64,000 nt of DNA from Diphasiastrum complanatum (taxonomy: Eukaryota > Streptophyta > Lycopodiopsida > Lycopodiales > Lycopodiaceae), in the NCBI GenBank assembly GCA_029204225.1, contig CM055113.1, positions 13,526,906-13,590,905 on the forward strand, written 5' to 3'. The translations under genes were made by a program, and so were the position numbers. The stretch's first letter is position 1. Each line of letters opens with the position of its first letter. Under the pieces are notes generated by a model. It did no database searches. It saw only the letters and a program-made list of their open reading frames with translations, and was not told the origin of the DNA. Of the stretch, positions 1 to 11,539 are shown in pieces.

Positions 1-362
1 ATTTGGGTTGTCTCGTTGTGCACGTCGGCGTGCTAGGTTTGGAGGCTACAAATTTTTTTTCTCCTTTCATATGGCACACTGGCATGCTATCTTTAAAGGT
101 TGCAAAAAAAAAAAAAAATTAGTTGTATTCCTTAGCACGTCAGCTTACTATGTTCAGAGGTTGAAATAAAATATTTTGAAATAATATTTTTATTCAAAAT
201 TTGATTCTTATTTGTGTCAAAATAGCTTTTCTATTTTATAATTCATTCGACTAGCACATCGGCATGCTAGTCAAATCAACTCTAAAAAGAAATTTATTTT
301 TTCAAAAAAAATTTCAAAAAAATTTCATTTTTTGAAATAAAAAATTTGCAAGCTAGCACGCA
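1..362. repeat. AT-rich region with degenerate sub-repeats
   Basis: No gene is seen. A word close to TAGCACGTCGGCGTGCTA recurs with changes near 20-38, 73-90, 134-152, 253-271 and 350-362, separated by A/T-rich runs. This looks like a decayed tandem repeat or the outer part of an older element. Confidence 0.4.
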
Positions 363-1071
363 TGTGAAAAATCAAAAAGCTATCTATGTTGACTTTAGGT
401 ATTTGATTAAGTTTTTCCATCAAGCATCCATGTGTAGGAAGTTGATTAGGCCATTTTTGGCTTTAGAGGCAAAATAGTCAAGTACACATGTATTTCCATC
501 ATCAGGCCAAAAGTCATTTATGATGTAGCTCGAGCTAGTTAGGCTCACTACAAGTGTCAAGTTTAGGTTTGATGAGTGACCAAAGTCAAAGTGTTGGCAT
601 GAGGTCAAGGGTCCAATCAAAAGAGAGATATCTAGCATTTTGGTCCAATCAACTTTGGAGAGTCATGAATCACTCATCCAATAGAAATCAAGAGGTGGTA
701 GAAAAGGGGTCTAATAGGAATTGAACATGGACTACCTCGATTTGGTACTAGTAGATTGAATTCTCTCATTATGTGAGAGTTATATGAGATTTGGCAATTT
801 GTGTCTATTCTACTCTCTCTCTCTATCCAAGGCTCCATAGTGAGATTCTCTCTCTACCCAAAAGTAACCACTTTTCATACTTAGTTTTTTTCAAGTATCA
901 CTTCCACACATGTGAATGTACTTGTCTTATGATTGTATGCATGTAGTAATATGATTTTGCCTTACTTTTTTGAGATAGATCTTGATTATCAATCTATGCT
1001 TGATCTAAAGTGCAAACACAAAGCTTAGGAAATCATTATCATACATTAGGGCCCTCATGTGAATTTTCACA
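363..1071 (+). repeat. LTR of a truncated Copia element
   Basis: The segment begins TGTGAAAAATC and ends TTTTCACA, immediately followed by a TGGTATCAGAGC primer-binding site. Its start (CTATCTATGTTGACTTTAGG) and its end (AAAGCTTA followed by a Ca-rich tail) resemble the LTR at 3362-4160, so it is probably the same broad family. The left border is inferred from that resemblance, and no matching 3' LTR was found. Confidence 0.6.
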
Positions 1072-1083
1072 TGGTATCAGAGC
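1072..1083 (+). other. Primer-binding site (tRNA-iMet type)
   Basis: TGGTATCAGAGC directly follows the LTR end. It is complementary to the 3' end of plant initiator methionine tRNA, the usual primer of plant Copia elements. Confidence 0.8.
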
Positions 1084-1205
1084 CTACCTAAGCTATTCAT
1101 GCATCTCTCATCATATGTATGAATTTTTCCTAGAAATCAAGATCGAGAGAGTGTAGATTGCATCTCCCATACTATCATTGAGACTTTTGGACCAAGAGAG
1201 TTTAG

Positions 1206-1471
1206 ATGGAAAAATTATCCCTCAATCATAATGGTGATGGCAAAGCTCTATTTGTCAAAGACAAGCACAAAGGACGAAGCAAGAATCAACACCAACATTT
1301 CTCTAAAGACAAAGCTAAAGACAAGGACAAAGATGGAGAGGAGGAGGACACCTCTCATGCTTCTACTTCAAAGTTGAAGAAAAAGAATATTAAGTGCTTC
1401 TTTTGTTGCAAAAAGGCCATTATGCCACTAATTGTTTTTTGAAGAAGATCCAATTCAAGCAAGCCAACATC
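1206..1471 (+). pseudogene. Copia gag fragment with degenerate zinc knuckle
   Basis: The frame reads a lysine-rich stretch (ALFVKDKHKGRSKNQ) and then CFFCCKKAIMP, closely matching the gag of the Copia element at 3362-8742 (ALFVKDKHKGRSKNQ, CFFCGKKGHYASNC). The CCHC knuckle is broken: a base change or loss removes the Gly-His part and a stop follows. The N-terminal gag half is missing. Similarity to Copia stops near 1471, where an unrelated coding region begins, so this is a truncated LTR-plus-gag stub. Confidence 0.75.
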
Positions 1472-1473
1472 TT

Positions 1474-2639
1474 TGAACATTATATTTGCAATCCAAATCA
1501 ACATTGGTTGCTGAAGACCATTTGGCCGATGAGATTTCCATTAGAAACTCACTAGATTCTATTTTAACTTCTAAATCTATGAAATAAATGTTAAACAATA
1601 ACAAAATGAAAAAGATTATGGCTTCAGTTACTGATAGCATTATGAATGAAGTTGGAAAAATATTGGACACTACATTGGTTGAGGGGAGATGTCATTTTTC
1701 TAGCATCAGTAGAGAAGCATATGCAACAATGTTTAAGATGATAAATGAAGCATTTGCTCAGGTAAGTATAAAAAAGTTTCCAATCCCACGACCAATAAAA
1801 AAAAATAGACATGTTAAACCAAGATTTTCATAAAATAGTTGGTAATCCATCTCATATCAATGAAGTGTATTGCTCGAAGGGAGAATGTCTAGCTTATAAC
1901 AATTCCAACAATCTATTTATTGACATTAATCAGTTACTAACATTCATCATAGATTTTTATGGTATTACAAATGAAAATGTCAATGGCAAGTTGATAGTTG
2001 TTCTTAAGTTAGATGAGTCTGAAACTATAAAAGGACAGAAAATGGAGAGAGTCAATCTTACAATCATGAATGGAGCACTTTTAAATTCAGAAGACTCAAA
2101 AGGCCTCAACTTAGTGTTCAATCAGAAAATGACATTTGGTGGTTGCTAGCTTTTCGGGTATAGTAGTTCCTTTATAGATTCTATAGGGATTATCTTATAT
2201 GGATTCTATTTGGATAATCTTCTCTATGTTAAAATTGTCCAAAATCAATTTCTTGTTTCTCTTATAGGTATTGAAAGAAGACCATGACATTCTCTCATGG
2301 ATATTTGATAAAACGCCATATCCTACCACCATCAAAAATCACATGGAGGGAGTTCCACTCAATGTTCCTGGAATTGTCACTTTAAACATAGAATGGCATT
2401 TAGCAGGAGATTTGAAGACATTAAAATGTATGCTCAATGTATCCCATGGCATTAACTCTAAACACCTTGTTTGTACTGCATAAAGACATGACAAGTTGTA
2501 CAAGAATATCAAGAAATCGAGAAGATTGTAATTGGAAACCCGTACTATCGATTCCTATTTGTACATTGCATGCAGAGATGCGTATAATAGAAAAAATCAT
2601 ATATCTTCACATCTTGTTTGCATGGAATAATGAGCTGGA
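1474..2639 (+). pseudogene. Transposase-like coding region, unknown family, 5' part
   Basis: I do not recognise the family with certainty. Three coding blocks join by good splice sites. Block one ends at 1761 with CTCAG|GTAAGT. Block two (about 1811-2157) reads LIVVLKLDESETIKGQKMER and, after a frame change near 2112, SENDIWWLLAFR. Block three starts at 2268 after CTTATAG and reads VLKEDHDILSWIF, WHLAGDLKTLKCMLNVSHG and, after another frame change near 2465, CLYC, then CTLHAEMRIIEKIIYLHI. The frame is cut at 2639 by a solo LTR and resumes at 3326-3361 and 8748-9545. The order of acidic blocks and a CxxC after GDLKTLKC loosely recalls the RAG1/Transib core, but this is only a resemblance. The stops and frameshifts mean it is dead. 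Confidence 0.5.
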
Positions 2640-3325
2640 TGTGAAAAGTACAGTACTTGAGGACCATAAATGGATCTTTGAATCCACAGGGTCTATTGTG
2701 TGCTTGATTAACAATCTAACAGATACTAGTCAACAAATCAAGATCTAGTTTAGCAGTTTGATAGAAAACAAGTAGTGGCAATCAAAGCATTGATCAAAAA
2801 CTTAATTTCGAGTTCACACGTGTGGAAAGCAGGCTTTTGTATGGCTTGTAGACAGACTTTGATGTGTTCCAAATTTTGGTTTCATTAGACTCAATCACAA
2901 TCTTCATACATAGAGAGAAAATCAGAGTTTTCTCTTAGGGCTCTAAAAAGTTTCTATCTTCTCACGATGGAGAATGGGAATACATAGTAAAACACGCTTT
3001 CTTTGCAAAGTTAGGTGAAAATCTAGCATGTAATAAGGAAGTAGACTCAACTTTCTTGCCCTAAAATAAAACCCTAGCCTAGATCCAAGAGTCATGCTTG
3101 GTAGGTGCATGGTTGGTACAAATCTCATCATAAATCAAGGTCTAGAACCTACAAAGTAGGAATCACTACCAAATGGACACAAATACTCCTCTTGACTCGT
3201 GCTAACCTACATTAGGTGCAGATTGCCATGTGGCACTTTGGCCATACAAGTGACTAACAAGAAATATAGACAAAATGTGCAATATTCTACATGGCTAGAT
3301 TTGCCAATATAGGCAATTTTTCACA
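2640..3325 (-). mobile_element. Solo LTR, minus orientation
   Basis: The 686-bp segment matches the solo LTR at 19703-20403 along its length when reverse-complemented. It starts TGTGAAAAATTGCC and ends GTACTTTTCACA on the minus strand. Flanks CTGGA (2635-2639) and CCTGA (3326-3330) are an imperfect 5-bp target duplication. Removing the LTR and one copy restores an open frame across the site, which supports the boundaries. Confidence 0.8.
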
Positions 3326-3356
3326 CCTGACTCATCTTTGAAACAAGTTATATCCA

Positions 3357-3361
3357 GATTA
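3357..3361. repeat. Target-site duplication, left copy (GATTA)
   Basis: GATTA directly before the LTR start TGTTGAG is repeated exactly at 8743-8747 after the 3' LTR. This marks a bona fide Copia integration. Confidence 0.85.
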
Positions 3362-4160
3362 TGTTGAGAAATGAAAAATCATCTATCTTGACTTTAGGCT
3401 TGTCACAAAGTTTTTCTCTATGTGAGTTTGTTGTTTCATAATGTAAATGCCAAATTTAGGCCTAGAAAAAACTCGAGCTACATGGGTTCTTCAAGTCTAG
3501 TTGGTAATATACAACTTGCATATAGATTGTAGACTTAAAAATGTCAATAATATGCTTGTAGAAACTTGTGGCATATCACATGCAATTGTTGTAAGTGTTC
3601 CATAGTGACATGCAAGGCATGCACAAAGTGAAATGGACACATGCATGATGATTTGTACAATTCTAGTTGAAAAAGTGACACTTGGTAAAAGTAGGTAGAA
3701 ATGCATGCATGAGAAGTGACAAATGTCACTAATACTCTAGTTTTCACTTATAGATGTGGATGGAAGTTGGATGGATGTGGTTCTACCTCGAGCTACCTCA
3801 GACTCCATAAATAGGTGTAGACATTTTCATAACCTTTGATGAAGAACCAAGCTTTGAAGCTATTCCATGCCATTTTGGATCTACACTATCATTTGCTTGA
3901 ATATTGCTCTCTCTTTCTCTCTCTAACTCGAGTAGAGGCTTATGCTAATGCATTAAATTCTTGTACTTTTTATCTCTTGTTTATCAAAGCTATCATTCTT
4001 TGATTCTTAGCATGCTAGATTGTGATTAAGCCATAAAATTCTATACTAGATCTTGGCATTCAATCTCGAATCAGTTTATGTGCTAATCATAAAGCTTAAT
4101 AAGATCATTCACACTTGAGGATCATTCCCCACACGTGTGAGCTTGCTGAAAATTTTGTCA
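3362..4160 (+). repeat. 5' LTR of the Copia element
   Basis: The 799-bp repeat begins TGTTGAGAAATG and ends AATTTTGTCA. Both ends match the 3' LTR at 8440-8742, which lacks about 500 internal bases present here. Confidence 0.9.
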
Positions 4161-4172
4161 TGGTATCAGAGC
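4161..4172 (+). other. Primer-binding site (tRNA-iMet type)
   Basis: TGGTATCAGAGC abuts the 5' LTR end with no gap, in the position where minus-strand DNA synthesis would be primed. Confidence 0.88.
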
Positions 4173-4925
4173 CAAATTAAGCTTTGCATGCTAGTATCTG
4201 TGATTGTTCAAGAATTTGTGAGCCCAATTCATGCAAAAAAGCAGTTTACCACTTTTCTTTACCTTTCTTGAAAAGTGTTTGGATCAAAGAGGATAGAAAC
4301 TGAATTTTCATATCAAAATTGACATCGTAAAGAATTATGGAACTCCGCACATGTGAAAATTAGAGATTTTCAGAGATTTTTAATTCCTTGATATTTGGTC
4401 CAAAGATATTGAAGTTATAGCTTGATGAAAAGCAATGAAGGTACTTTCCATTGCAATCGATCCCAAATCAATCTGATGTGTCTATCAAGAGTTATGAGCT
4501 CTTAAAGAGAGTAGGGATAGGTCCAAAATCGAGTGACCACTTTTTGATTTTATTCAGTCTTGCTTGATTCTTAATCCATTGTTTTGAGTATCCAACATGA
4601 GAAACTGAAGATCAAGACAAAGTTTGATGTTATTGAACACCTTTGAGCCTTTTTTGAATCATTAGTGCTTTCTTTTGTAGCATCTAACACGTGCCAAAAG
4701 TAGAATCCAAACTTGTCTATGTTCTTCAATTCATTTTGAGAGATTGATTTAGATTATCTTGTTTTGTGGAATATTTGAGATCTATCTCAAATACAGTTGC
4801 AAGTTTTTCACATAGGAAGGTAGCACACCCTTGAAAACACCTATAGTGAAAGAGAGTAGCAACATCAAGTCTGATTGAAAAAAGCTCAAACATATAATTG
4901 TCCAATAACAAGAAGTCTTCACAAT

Positions 4926-7900
4926 ATGGCACCTGTAGGAGGATATCTCTTAGAACCAAGTGAAAGACTAAGTACCTCCAATTACTCAATATGAAAGGTT
5001 AGGATGGAGTCAGTTCTAATACTCCAGGATGTTATGGACATAGTACTTGGTATTGAGGAGGAGCCTCAAGCACAGCTTGAAATACCAAAGTATAGGAAGA
5101 TAGCTAGAATGGCTCTACACTTCATTAAAATGAATGTCTCTAATGAGATTCTAAGAGAAATTGGATCTTGCACCACTGCTAAAAAAGCTTGGGATGCACT
5201 TAAGTCCATGTATGAAGCTAAAAACACTTCTAGAATACTCACTCTAAGAAATCAGATTTTTCAAAGTTTTTAAAGAAGTAGGAGAGTGCATCAAATTATG
5301 TTCTGAGAGTACAAGATCTTCATAGGGAGCTTGCTTGTGTTGATGTCACAATCAATCAAGATGAGCTTGTACAAGTCATTCTTAATGGCTTAAAAAAGAC
5401 TGTGATAATCTTGTTCAGTCCTTTTCCATAAAGGAGGAGTTGCCCAATTTAGAAACTTTTCAAGGAATTCTCATCTCTAAAGAAGCTAGGCAAAGTTACA
5501 AACTTTCTAGGATGAACAAACTCGAGCATATTGGAAGTGACAAAGCTCTCTTTGTCAAGGACAAGCATAAAGGGAGGAGCAAGAACCAGTTTTCTCAAGT
5601 TTTCAACAAAGACAAAGCCAAGGATAGAGACAAAGATGGTGAAGAGGATGACTCAACTCATCCTTCTACTTCAAAGACCAAGAAGAAGAAAGTCAAGTGT
5701 TTCTTTTGTGGCAAGAAGGGACACTATGCCTCTAATTGCTTCAAAAAGAAAAATCAACTCAAACAAGCAAATCTCTCTAATGAGAAAGAAGAAGACTTTA
5801 TTGCAAGTGACGGAGAAGGATCACTCATGGTATCAAGCTTTTCTTCAACACCCTTCAAGAAAGATGGAGCTTGGTACATCGATAGTGGAGCATCTTCACA
5901 TATGTGTTGTTCAAAGGAGTCTTTTGAATCTATTGTACCTTATAAAGGACTTAAAAGATCTATTTATACTGCAAATGATCATGAATGCTCTATTGAAGGA
6001 ATTGGCAACATTCCATTGAAACTTGCTTCTTCTAAAGTTCTATCACTGTCCAATGTTCTTTTTGTTCCTAAGCTTACAAAGAACTTGATAAGTGTTGGAA
6101 AGTTGCTTGATTGTGGTTGTGATGTAAAATTCAATTCCAATACTTGCTTTATCAAGAAAGATGATGAGATCCTAGCTAATGGATCTAGATATGGTGGAAT
6201 CTTCAAGTTAAATTCTTATGAGAATGCAAACTTTTGTGAAATTGCTCTAATGTCTAAGGAGGAGCTATGGCATAGAAGGTTGGGGCATCCTAACTATAAG
6301 TCTATGCTTTCTATGATCAAGAATGATAAGGCTATTGGCCTTCCAAGATCACTTTCCAAGGATATCAAGCCTTGTGAGGCTTGTGCTATTGCAAAATCAC
6401 ATAGAAAGCCATGTCAAAAGTCTTTTATTAAGACTTCTCATCCTTTGGAATTAATTCACTCGAATGTTCATTTTTCTTCCTCAAAAAGTATTGGTGGTGC
6501 AACTTGTTTTGTTACCTTCATTAATGATTTTATAAGATAAACTTGGTTGTACCTACTTTCTTCAAAAGCTATGGTATTTGATCACTTCCTAGTCTTCAAA
6601 GCTTATGTTTTATGTTCCCTCTACCTCAGTTACAATTGAGAGTAGGGACGTTATTTTCCATAAGAATAAAAAATACATCTTTGATGAGGCCGAGATCACA
6701 GATTCTCAAAAGGATTCTCCTATCATCACCCTTGAAGATTTTCATGGAGATATGGGGCCGAGAATTGAAGAGGAGTCACCTCGAATCTTTTCATCAACGA
6801 GATCACAAAGAGAAAGATCCAAGCCTAAGAGGCTTACATACGGAGATAAAGGCAAGCAAGTGGAACTCAACTTCACTAATTATGCTTATTTTGTTTCACA
6901 TGAAGAGCCAAAGGATGTATATGATGCACTCAACTCAAAAGAATGGTTTCTAGCCATGAAGGATGAATATGATGCATTGATTGCCAACAAGACATGGGAG
7001 CTTGTGGATCTTCCATCCAACAAGCACACCGTTGGTTGCAAATGGGTTTTTCGAGTCAAATACAATCAAGATGGCACAATCAACAAGTACAAGGCAAGGC
7101 TTTGTGCAAAGGTTTTGCTCGAGTTTATGTATTGATTATGAGGAGACTTTTGCTCCAGTTGCAAATATGGTATCAATTAGAATCATAATTTTTATTGCTT
7201 GTTTTTTCAAATGGCAAGTTTTTCAACTAGATGTCTCTAATGCATTTTTAAATGGATATCTAGAAGAATAAATTTATATGGATCAACCTCTTGGGTTTAT
7301 CCAAGACAAGACCAAAGTTTGCTTGCTCTTCAAAAGTCTCTATGGACTAAAGCAAGCTCCAAGATCATGGTATTCTCGACTTAACACTTTTCTTGAGTCA
7401 CTAGGATTTAATCTTAGTAACTATGATCCTTCCTTGTATGTCAAGTTTTATGATAGAGATATTGTCATTCTTCTCATTTATGTTGATGATATTATCCTAA
7501 TAGGAAGTTGTATCAAGTTAGTTGAAGAAACCAAAATTGCACTTGGAAAAGAATTCAAGATGCAAGATCTTGGAAAAATTCATTACATATTAGGACTAGA
7601 GATTGACTTCCATAATGAGAAAGCTTTTGTATGTCAAACCAAGTATGCTCTTTCAATGTTAAAAAAGTTCAATATGCTAGATTGTAAGAGTATTGATACT
7701 CCTATGGAGCAAATTGTAAAAGACCCTAACAAAGGTGATGAAAGATCCTTCGTGGACATCACTCTTTTTAGGAGTCTTATAGGCTCCTTAATTTGGCTCA
7801 CTATAACTAGGCCTGATGTAAGTTTTAATGTTCATAAGTTGAGCCAGGCTATGCAAAATCCTATTATTCATCATTGGAAAATGGCCAAAAGGGTACTTAG

Positions 7901-8351
7901 GTACATATCTTCAACGTATGATTATGGTCTGTTATATAAAAGTGAAGATCTTTCCATAGTTGGCTATTCTAATTCGGAGTTTGCAAGTGATAAGGCATAT
8001 CGGAAATCTACAAGTGCATATGTCATATATCTTGGAGAAAATTTGATATCTTGGCTTTCCAAAAAGCAAGATACCATATCACTCTCATCTTGTGAAGCTG
8101 AATATAAGGCACTTACTACTACAATTAAAGAAGTACTTTGGATCAAGAGGTTGCTAGTGGAGCTAAAGATAATCAAGGAAAATGATCTACCTTTGATCAT
8201 GTGTGATAATATCTTAGCACAAGCCCTTGCCAACAATCCAATATTTCATGCAAGGAACAAACACATCGAGGTTGCACATCACTTTGTGAGAGAGAAGCTC
8301 ATTGGAGGGGAAATCTACTTAAAGCACATCGACACATCACCAAACCTTTGA
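4926..8351 (+). pseudogene. Copia gag-pol polyprotein, decayed
   Basis: Gag begins MAPVGGYLLEP at 4926. A TGA then replaces an expected tryptophan codon before MESVLILQDVMDIVL. Gag continues to the zinc knuckle CFFCGKKGHYASNC (near 5699), followed by protease WYIDSGASSHMC (near 5872) and the GAG-pre-integrase block LWHRRLGHPNYKSM (near 6266). The integrase starts (FVTFINDFIR) but stops at 6540 and jumps near 6605 to the linker VTIESRDVIFHKN, losing the catalytic acidic residues. Reverse transcriptase follows in shifted frames: [29 protein letters not shown], then the catalytic YVDD (near 7480). RNase H has SLSSCEAEYKAL and ends at 8351. At least one stop and two frame changes lie in the RT part. 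Confidence 0.9.
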
Positions 8352-8429
8352 GCAAAATTTCCTTCATCAAGCATAGAGCCAATCTTGGAATAATACCAAG
8401 ATCCATGTTCAAGTCAACATAGATTATTT

Positions 8430-8439
8430 TTAGGAGGAG
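8430..8439 (+). other. Polypurine tract
   Basis: TTAGGAGGAG immediately before the 3' LTR start is the likely plus-strand primer site. Confidence 0.65.
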
Positions 8440-8742
8440 TGTTGAGAAATGAAAAATCATTTATCTTGACTTTAGGCTTGTGACAAAGTTTTTCTCTATG
8501 TGACTTTGTTTTTTCATAATGTAAATGCCAAATTTAGGCCTAGAAGGAACTCGAGCTACATGGGTTTTTAGCATGCTTAGCATGATTCTTAGCATGCTAG
8601 GTTGTGATTAAGCCATAAAATTCTGTACTAGATCTTGGCATTCAGTCTAGAATCAGTTTATGAGCTAATCATAAAGCTTAATAAGATCATTCACACTTGA
8701 GGATCATTCCCCACACGTGTGAGCTTGCTGGAAATTTTGTCA
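8440..8742 (+). repeat. 3' LTR with large internal deletion
   Basis: Starts TGTTGAGAAATG and ends GGAAATTTTGTCA like the 5' LTR, but is only 303 bp. About 500 bp are lost between CTACATGGGTTT and GATTCTTAGCATGC, and a short TTAGCATGC duplication sits at the deletion joint. Confidence 0.88.
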
Positions 8743-8747
8743 GATTA
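8743..8747. repeat. Target-site duplication, right copy (GATTA)
   Basis: Exact copy of the five bases at 3357-3361. Confidence 0.85.
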
Positions 8748-9545
8748 GAGGATGTATTGTCTAAAGCAGGCTTACATACAGCTTCAGATAAATCAGAAAA
8801 TATTTCATGCAAACCGAGCATTGGAGGATCCAAAGCTCGTAGATTTTTATCAAATTATTCTGGCAAAGAAACCAATATTCAGTTTGGAAAGAGATAATAG
8901 CTGCAACTCAAGATTTTGAAGAACTAGGTTCTACTCGGCTACTCAAATTAAAAATTTGAAGAAAAATAGACAACATAGTGAAATACTTGAGAAAAGATCA
9001 ATTTTCAAATATTGATGTACAAATGTTACAGAGAACGACCAGCGAATTTGTGGATGTAGTTCGAAGTGCATGGGGAGCAAATCATATAACACATTATATG
9101 TTAAGATTCCGGTGTAAGACTATTATAGACAAATATGTGCAATAAATCTAGATACTTTTGGTACTGGTATATATTGTTTGTATGACATGCAGCACATATT
9201 ACGACACCATTCGACATTCTTTGCAAGAAATAGTGGAAGTCTTAGCATATGGTCATCGCAAGAAATGAAAAATTCTCGTTAGCAAGCAAGAGCGGCATTT
9301 CATAAAAGTATAGCTATATATTGAAACTTTTCCAATGGTGGGACTAGCACAAAGAATAGCTATATATTGAAACTTTTCCAATGGTTTTACAGAAGAATCC
9401 AAATTCATCATAATACAAAATTGATAGATTATAAATTTCTCAAAAAGAATGCAAATTTATACAAGCCAATAGGCAATAGACATACAAAGAAATTTTGTAT
9501 ATTAAATGAAAAATATCACAAAGTCTTTCGACACTTTCTTTAATG
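8748..9545 (+). pseudogene. Transposase-like coding region, 3' part
   Basis: This continues the frame cut by the Copia insertion. Removing the element and one GATTA gives an uninterrupted reading through LKQVISRLEDVLSKAG. Recognisable stretches include KARRFLSNYSGKET, TSEFVDVVRSAWGANHITHY and LKLFQWFYRRIQ, separated by frame changes and stops. A 28-bp direct repeat (9311-9338 and 9357-9384) duplicates part of the C-terminal coding. Family unknown; a catalytic-glutamate block near ANHITHY is conjecture. The final ORF stops near 9542. Confidence 0.45.
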
Positions 9546-10631
9546 AAAGTTGCAATTTAGAATCATGCAACAGTTTCTTTCTTTTGTATGGATCCAAGAG
9601 CTCACAATTTTCATGCTTACTCAGATCAACATACGCAGCATACAATGCAAAATGTGATGATCTGAGAATGGAATTCACTGGTCCATATCCTAAAATTTAA
9701 GTGCAATAGTTTTCTTAACAAAAAAATTCTGTGCACCCTATTAAAATTATGTCCTCCAAGAAAATGAGAAAGTGCATTGATTGCCATAATCATTGTTTCA
9801 CCATGTTGATGAAACTTTGAATGGGCAACATTTATCTCATTATTCTTGAAGAACTTTAGATAATATTTGTTATGTCCATGACCAATACGTAGGCTCCAGT
9901 ATACTCCTAGTCTTGGATACACGGTACTCCAGTAAATCAAGTTGTTAGTTATGCCGCATCATATTGGAGGTGACCCGGAAGTAACTAATATCATTGTGAG
10001 GCCTAGAACACACTAAATGGAGTTAGAACAAGGTTTGGAATAGTCAAGGCATGTGTAGAGTTATCAATAGCAATCTATAAATAGAGGCTCCAGTCCATGG
10101 AAGCCGGCACCCTTTCACATTAGGTAGCATCCTACAAAGATGCATGCTTTTTTCCTTCTGGTCTAACAACTTCTATTTCTTCTCTTCATGGATGTGCAAG
10201 TATGTTTCAGAGCCTAATACATGTCTTAACTCTAGTTTCTTGACACTTCATACTTCCTTTGGCATAATATCAATGTGATCCTTCATGTGTGATTTATTTA
10301 GGATTTCTAGCTTTGTAAATATTATTTTCAATGAGTATGCTGACATACATCATAGCTAATCAATTTAGTTGAGCCTAGATAATTCATCTCGATAAGGTTG
10401 CAAATGCACATTGGTATATTGCAAGACCTTGTCCTTTCTAGTCCTAGCTACATTCATGCATGCTTCCATTTTTTGCATCAATCATGCCCTGAAGCTTGTA
10501 AAACCCACACTTATTTTTACACCCTTAGAAATGGTGACACCATTCTTTAACACATTGCATCCTTGTTAAAATTCACTTCCAGATCTTGATACAATGTGGC
10601 ATCAATTGATAGTAAAATTGTGGTTATATAT
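9546..10631. other. No recognised gene
   Basis: Only short ORFs. The longest, minus strand 9626-9940, contains KYYLKFFKNNEINVAHSKFH and matches nothing I recognise. A TATA-like CTATAAATAGAGG near 10075 could belong to an old LTR, but no borders were found. Confidence 0.4.
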
Positions 10632-11015
10632 TAGGGCAAGAAAGCCAACTTCCTTATTACATGTTGGAAATTCACCTAAATTTACAAAGGAAGAGGCTTT
10701 TCTATGTAGTAGACTCTCCATAGTAAACAACTAAGCTTTTTGGCAATCTCGAGTCTACTCCACATTTGTAGTGAATTTTGATGATCCAAATGCAATCAAA
10801 GTGATATTACTTCCATTCTATGTTTGTAGGCCGTACCACAGGCTATTTCATACATGTGTGAACTCAGATTTTCACATTTGATTAATGCTTTATGATTGTT
10901 CTTGCTTTTTAAGTGCAAAATTGCTATTCTAGATCAATTTTTGTGTCCAGTTTTTGCAATAGGTTGTTTAGCTTGTGTAGATCCATTTAGGGTCCTAAAA
11001 TACTGTACCTTCACA
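10632..11015 (+). repeat. Truncated LTR, same family as 19703-20403
   Basis: From TTAGGGCAAGAAAGCCAACT to the end ACCTTCACA this follows the second half of the solo LTR at 19703-20403, including CTTCCTTATTACATG and the GGTCCTAAA.TAC.GTAC end. The first half is missing. Confidence 0.7.
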
Positions 11016-11039
11016 ATGTGTTAGAAAGTGTCAAGGCTA

Positions 11040-11507
11040 TTGTTACGTACCCATAAGGGCACGCAACAGGAAACTTGAGGTGACGATCTCAGTTATGGGA
11101 CAGAACACTGATTTGGAGCTATAGGTCTTTTGGGTGCCACATGTCAATGTCTTATTGGCGTGTAGTGACTCATTGTTATGGACGCGTGTCAGTGTGCACA
11201 ACTGTCGTGTGTCGTTGGTCATGCGTGACTCCTATGGACGGAGATGACCCACTTGGACTATGTATATAGAGGTGGATCTCCATGAGCTTGCTATTCATTC
11301 TCTCCTGGAGAATGAAGAGCTCTTCCACTGTTGGTCAGGTCAGGACGAGTAACTAGGCCTCAGGATGTAGGTAGGTGTGGGTCGAGGGTAAGGCATGGTG
11401 ACATGAGACACCATGGCTTACATGAGATCTGAGCTTGTTTGATGGTGGTCTGTAGCTCTAGTGCACGGGGGTGAGGTGGTAGTACCTCTATGGTTGGGTG
11501 ATAATGT
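11040..11507 (+). repeat. Possible LTR fragment
   Basis: Starts TGTTACGTACCCATAAGGGC, is GC-richer than its surroundings, and has a TATA-like CTATGTATATAGAGG near 11257 placed as in LTR promoters. No second copy, target duplication or primer site was found, and it runs into a Copia remnant. Confidence 0.35.
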
Positions 11508-11539
11508 AGCGTTTGTCATTCAATTGAAGGTGAAGGAAC

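Larger units (their letters stand above)
3362..8742 (+). mobile_element. Copia retrotransposon with LTRs and TSD, integrase-deleted
   Basis: A structurally complete insertion: 5' LTR 3362-4160, PBS 4161-4172, gag-pol remnant 4926-8351, polypurine tract 8430-8439, 3' LTR 8440-8742, GATTA duplication on both sides. Domain order gag, protease, integrase, reverse transcriptase, RNase H is the Copia order. Most of the integrase catalytic core is deleted near 6600, and the frame has several stops and shifts, so it is non-autonomous. It lies inside a transposase-like reading frame, 36 bp from an older solo LTR. Confidence 0.92.
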
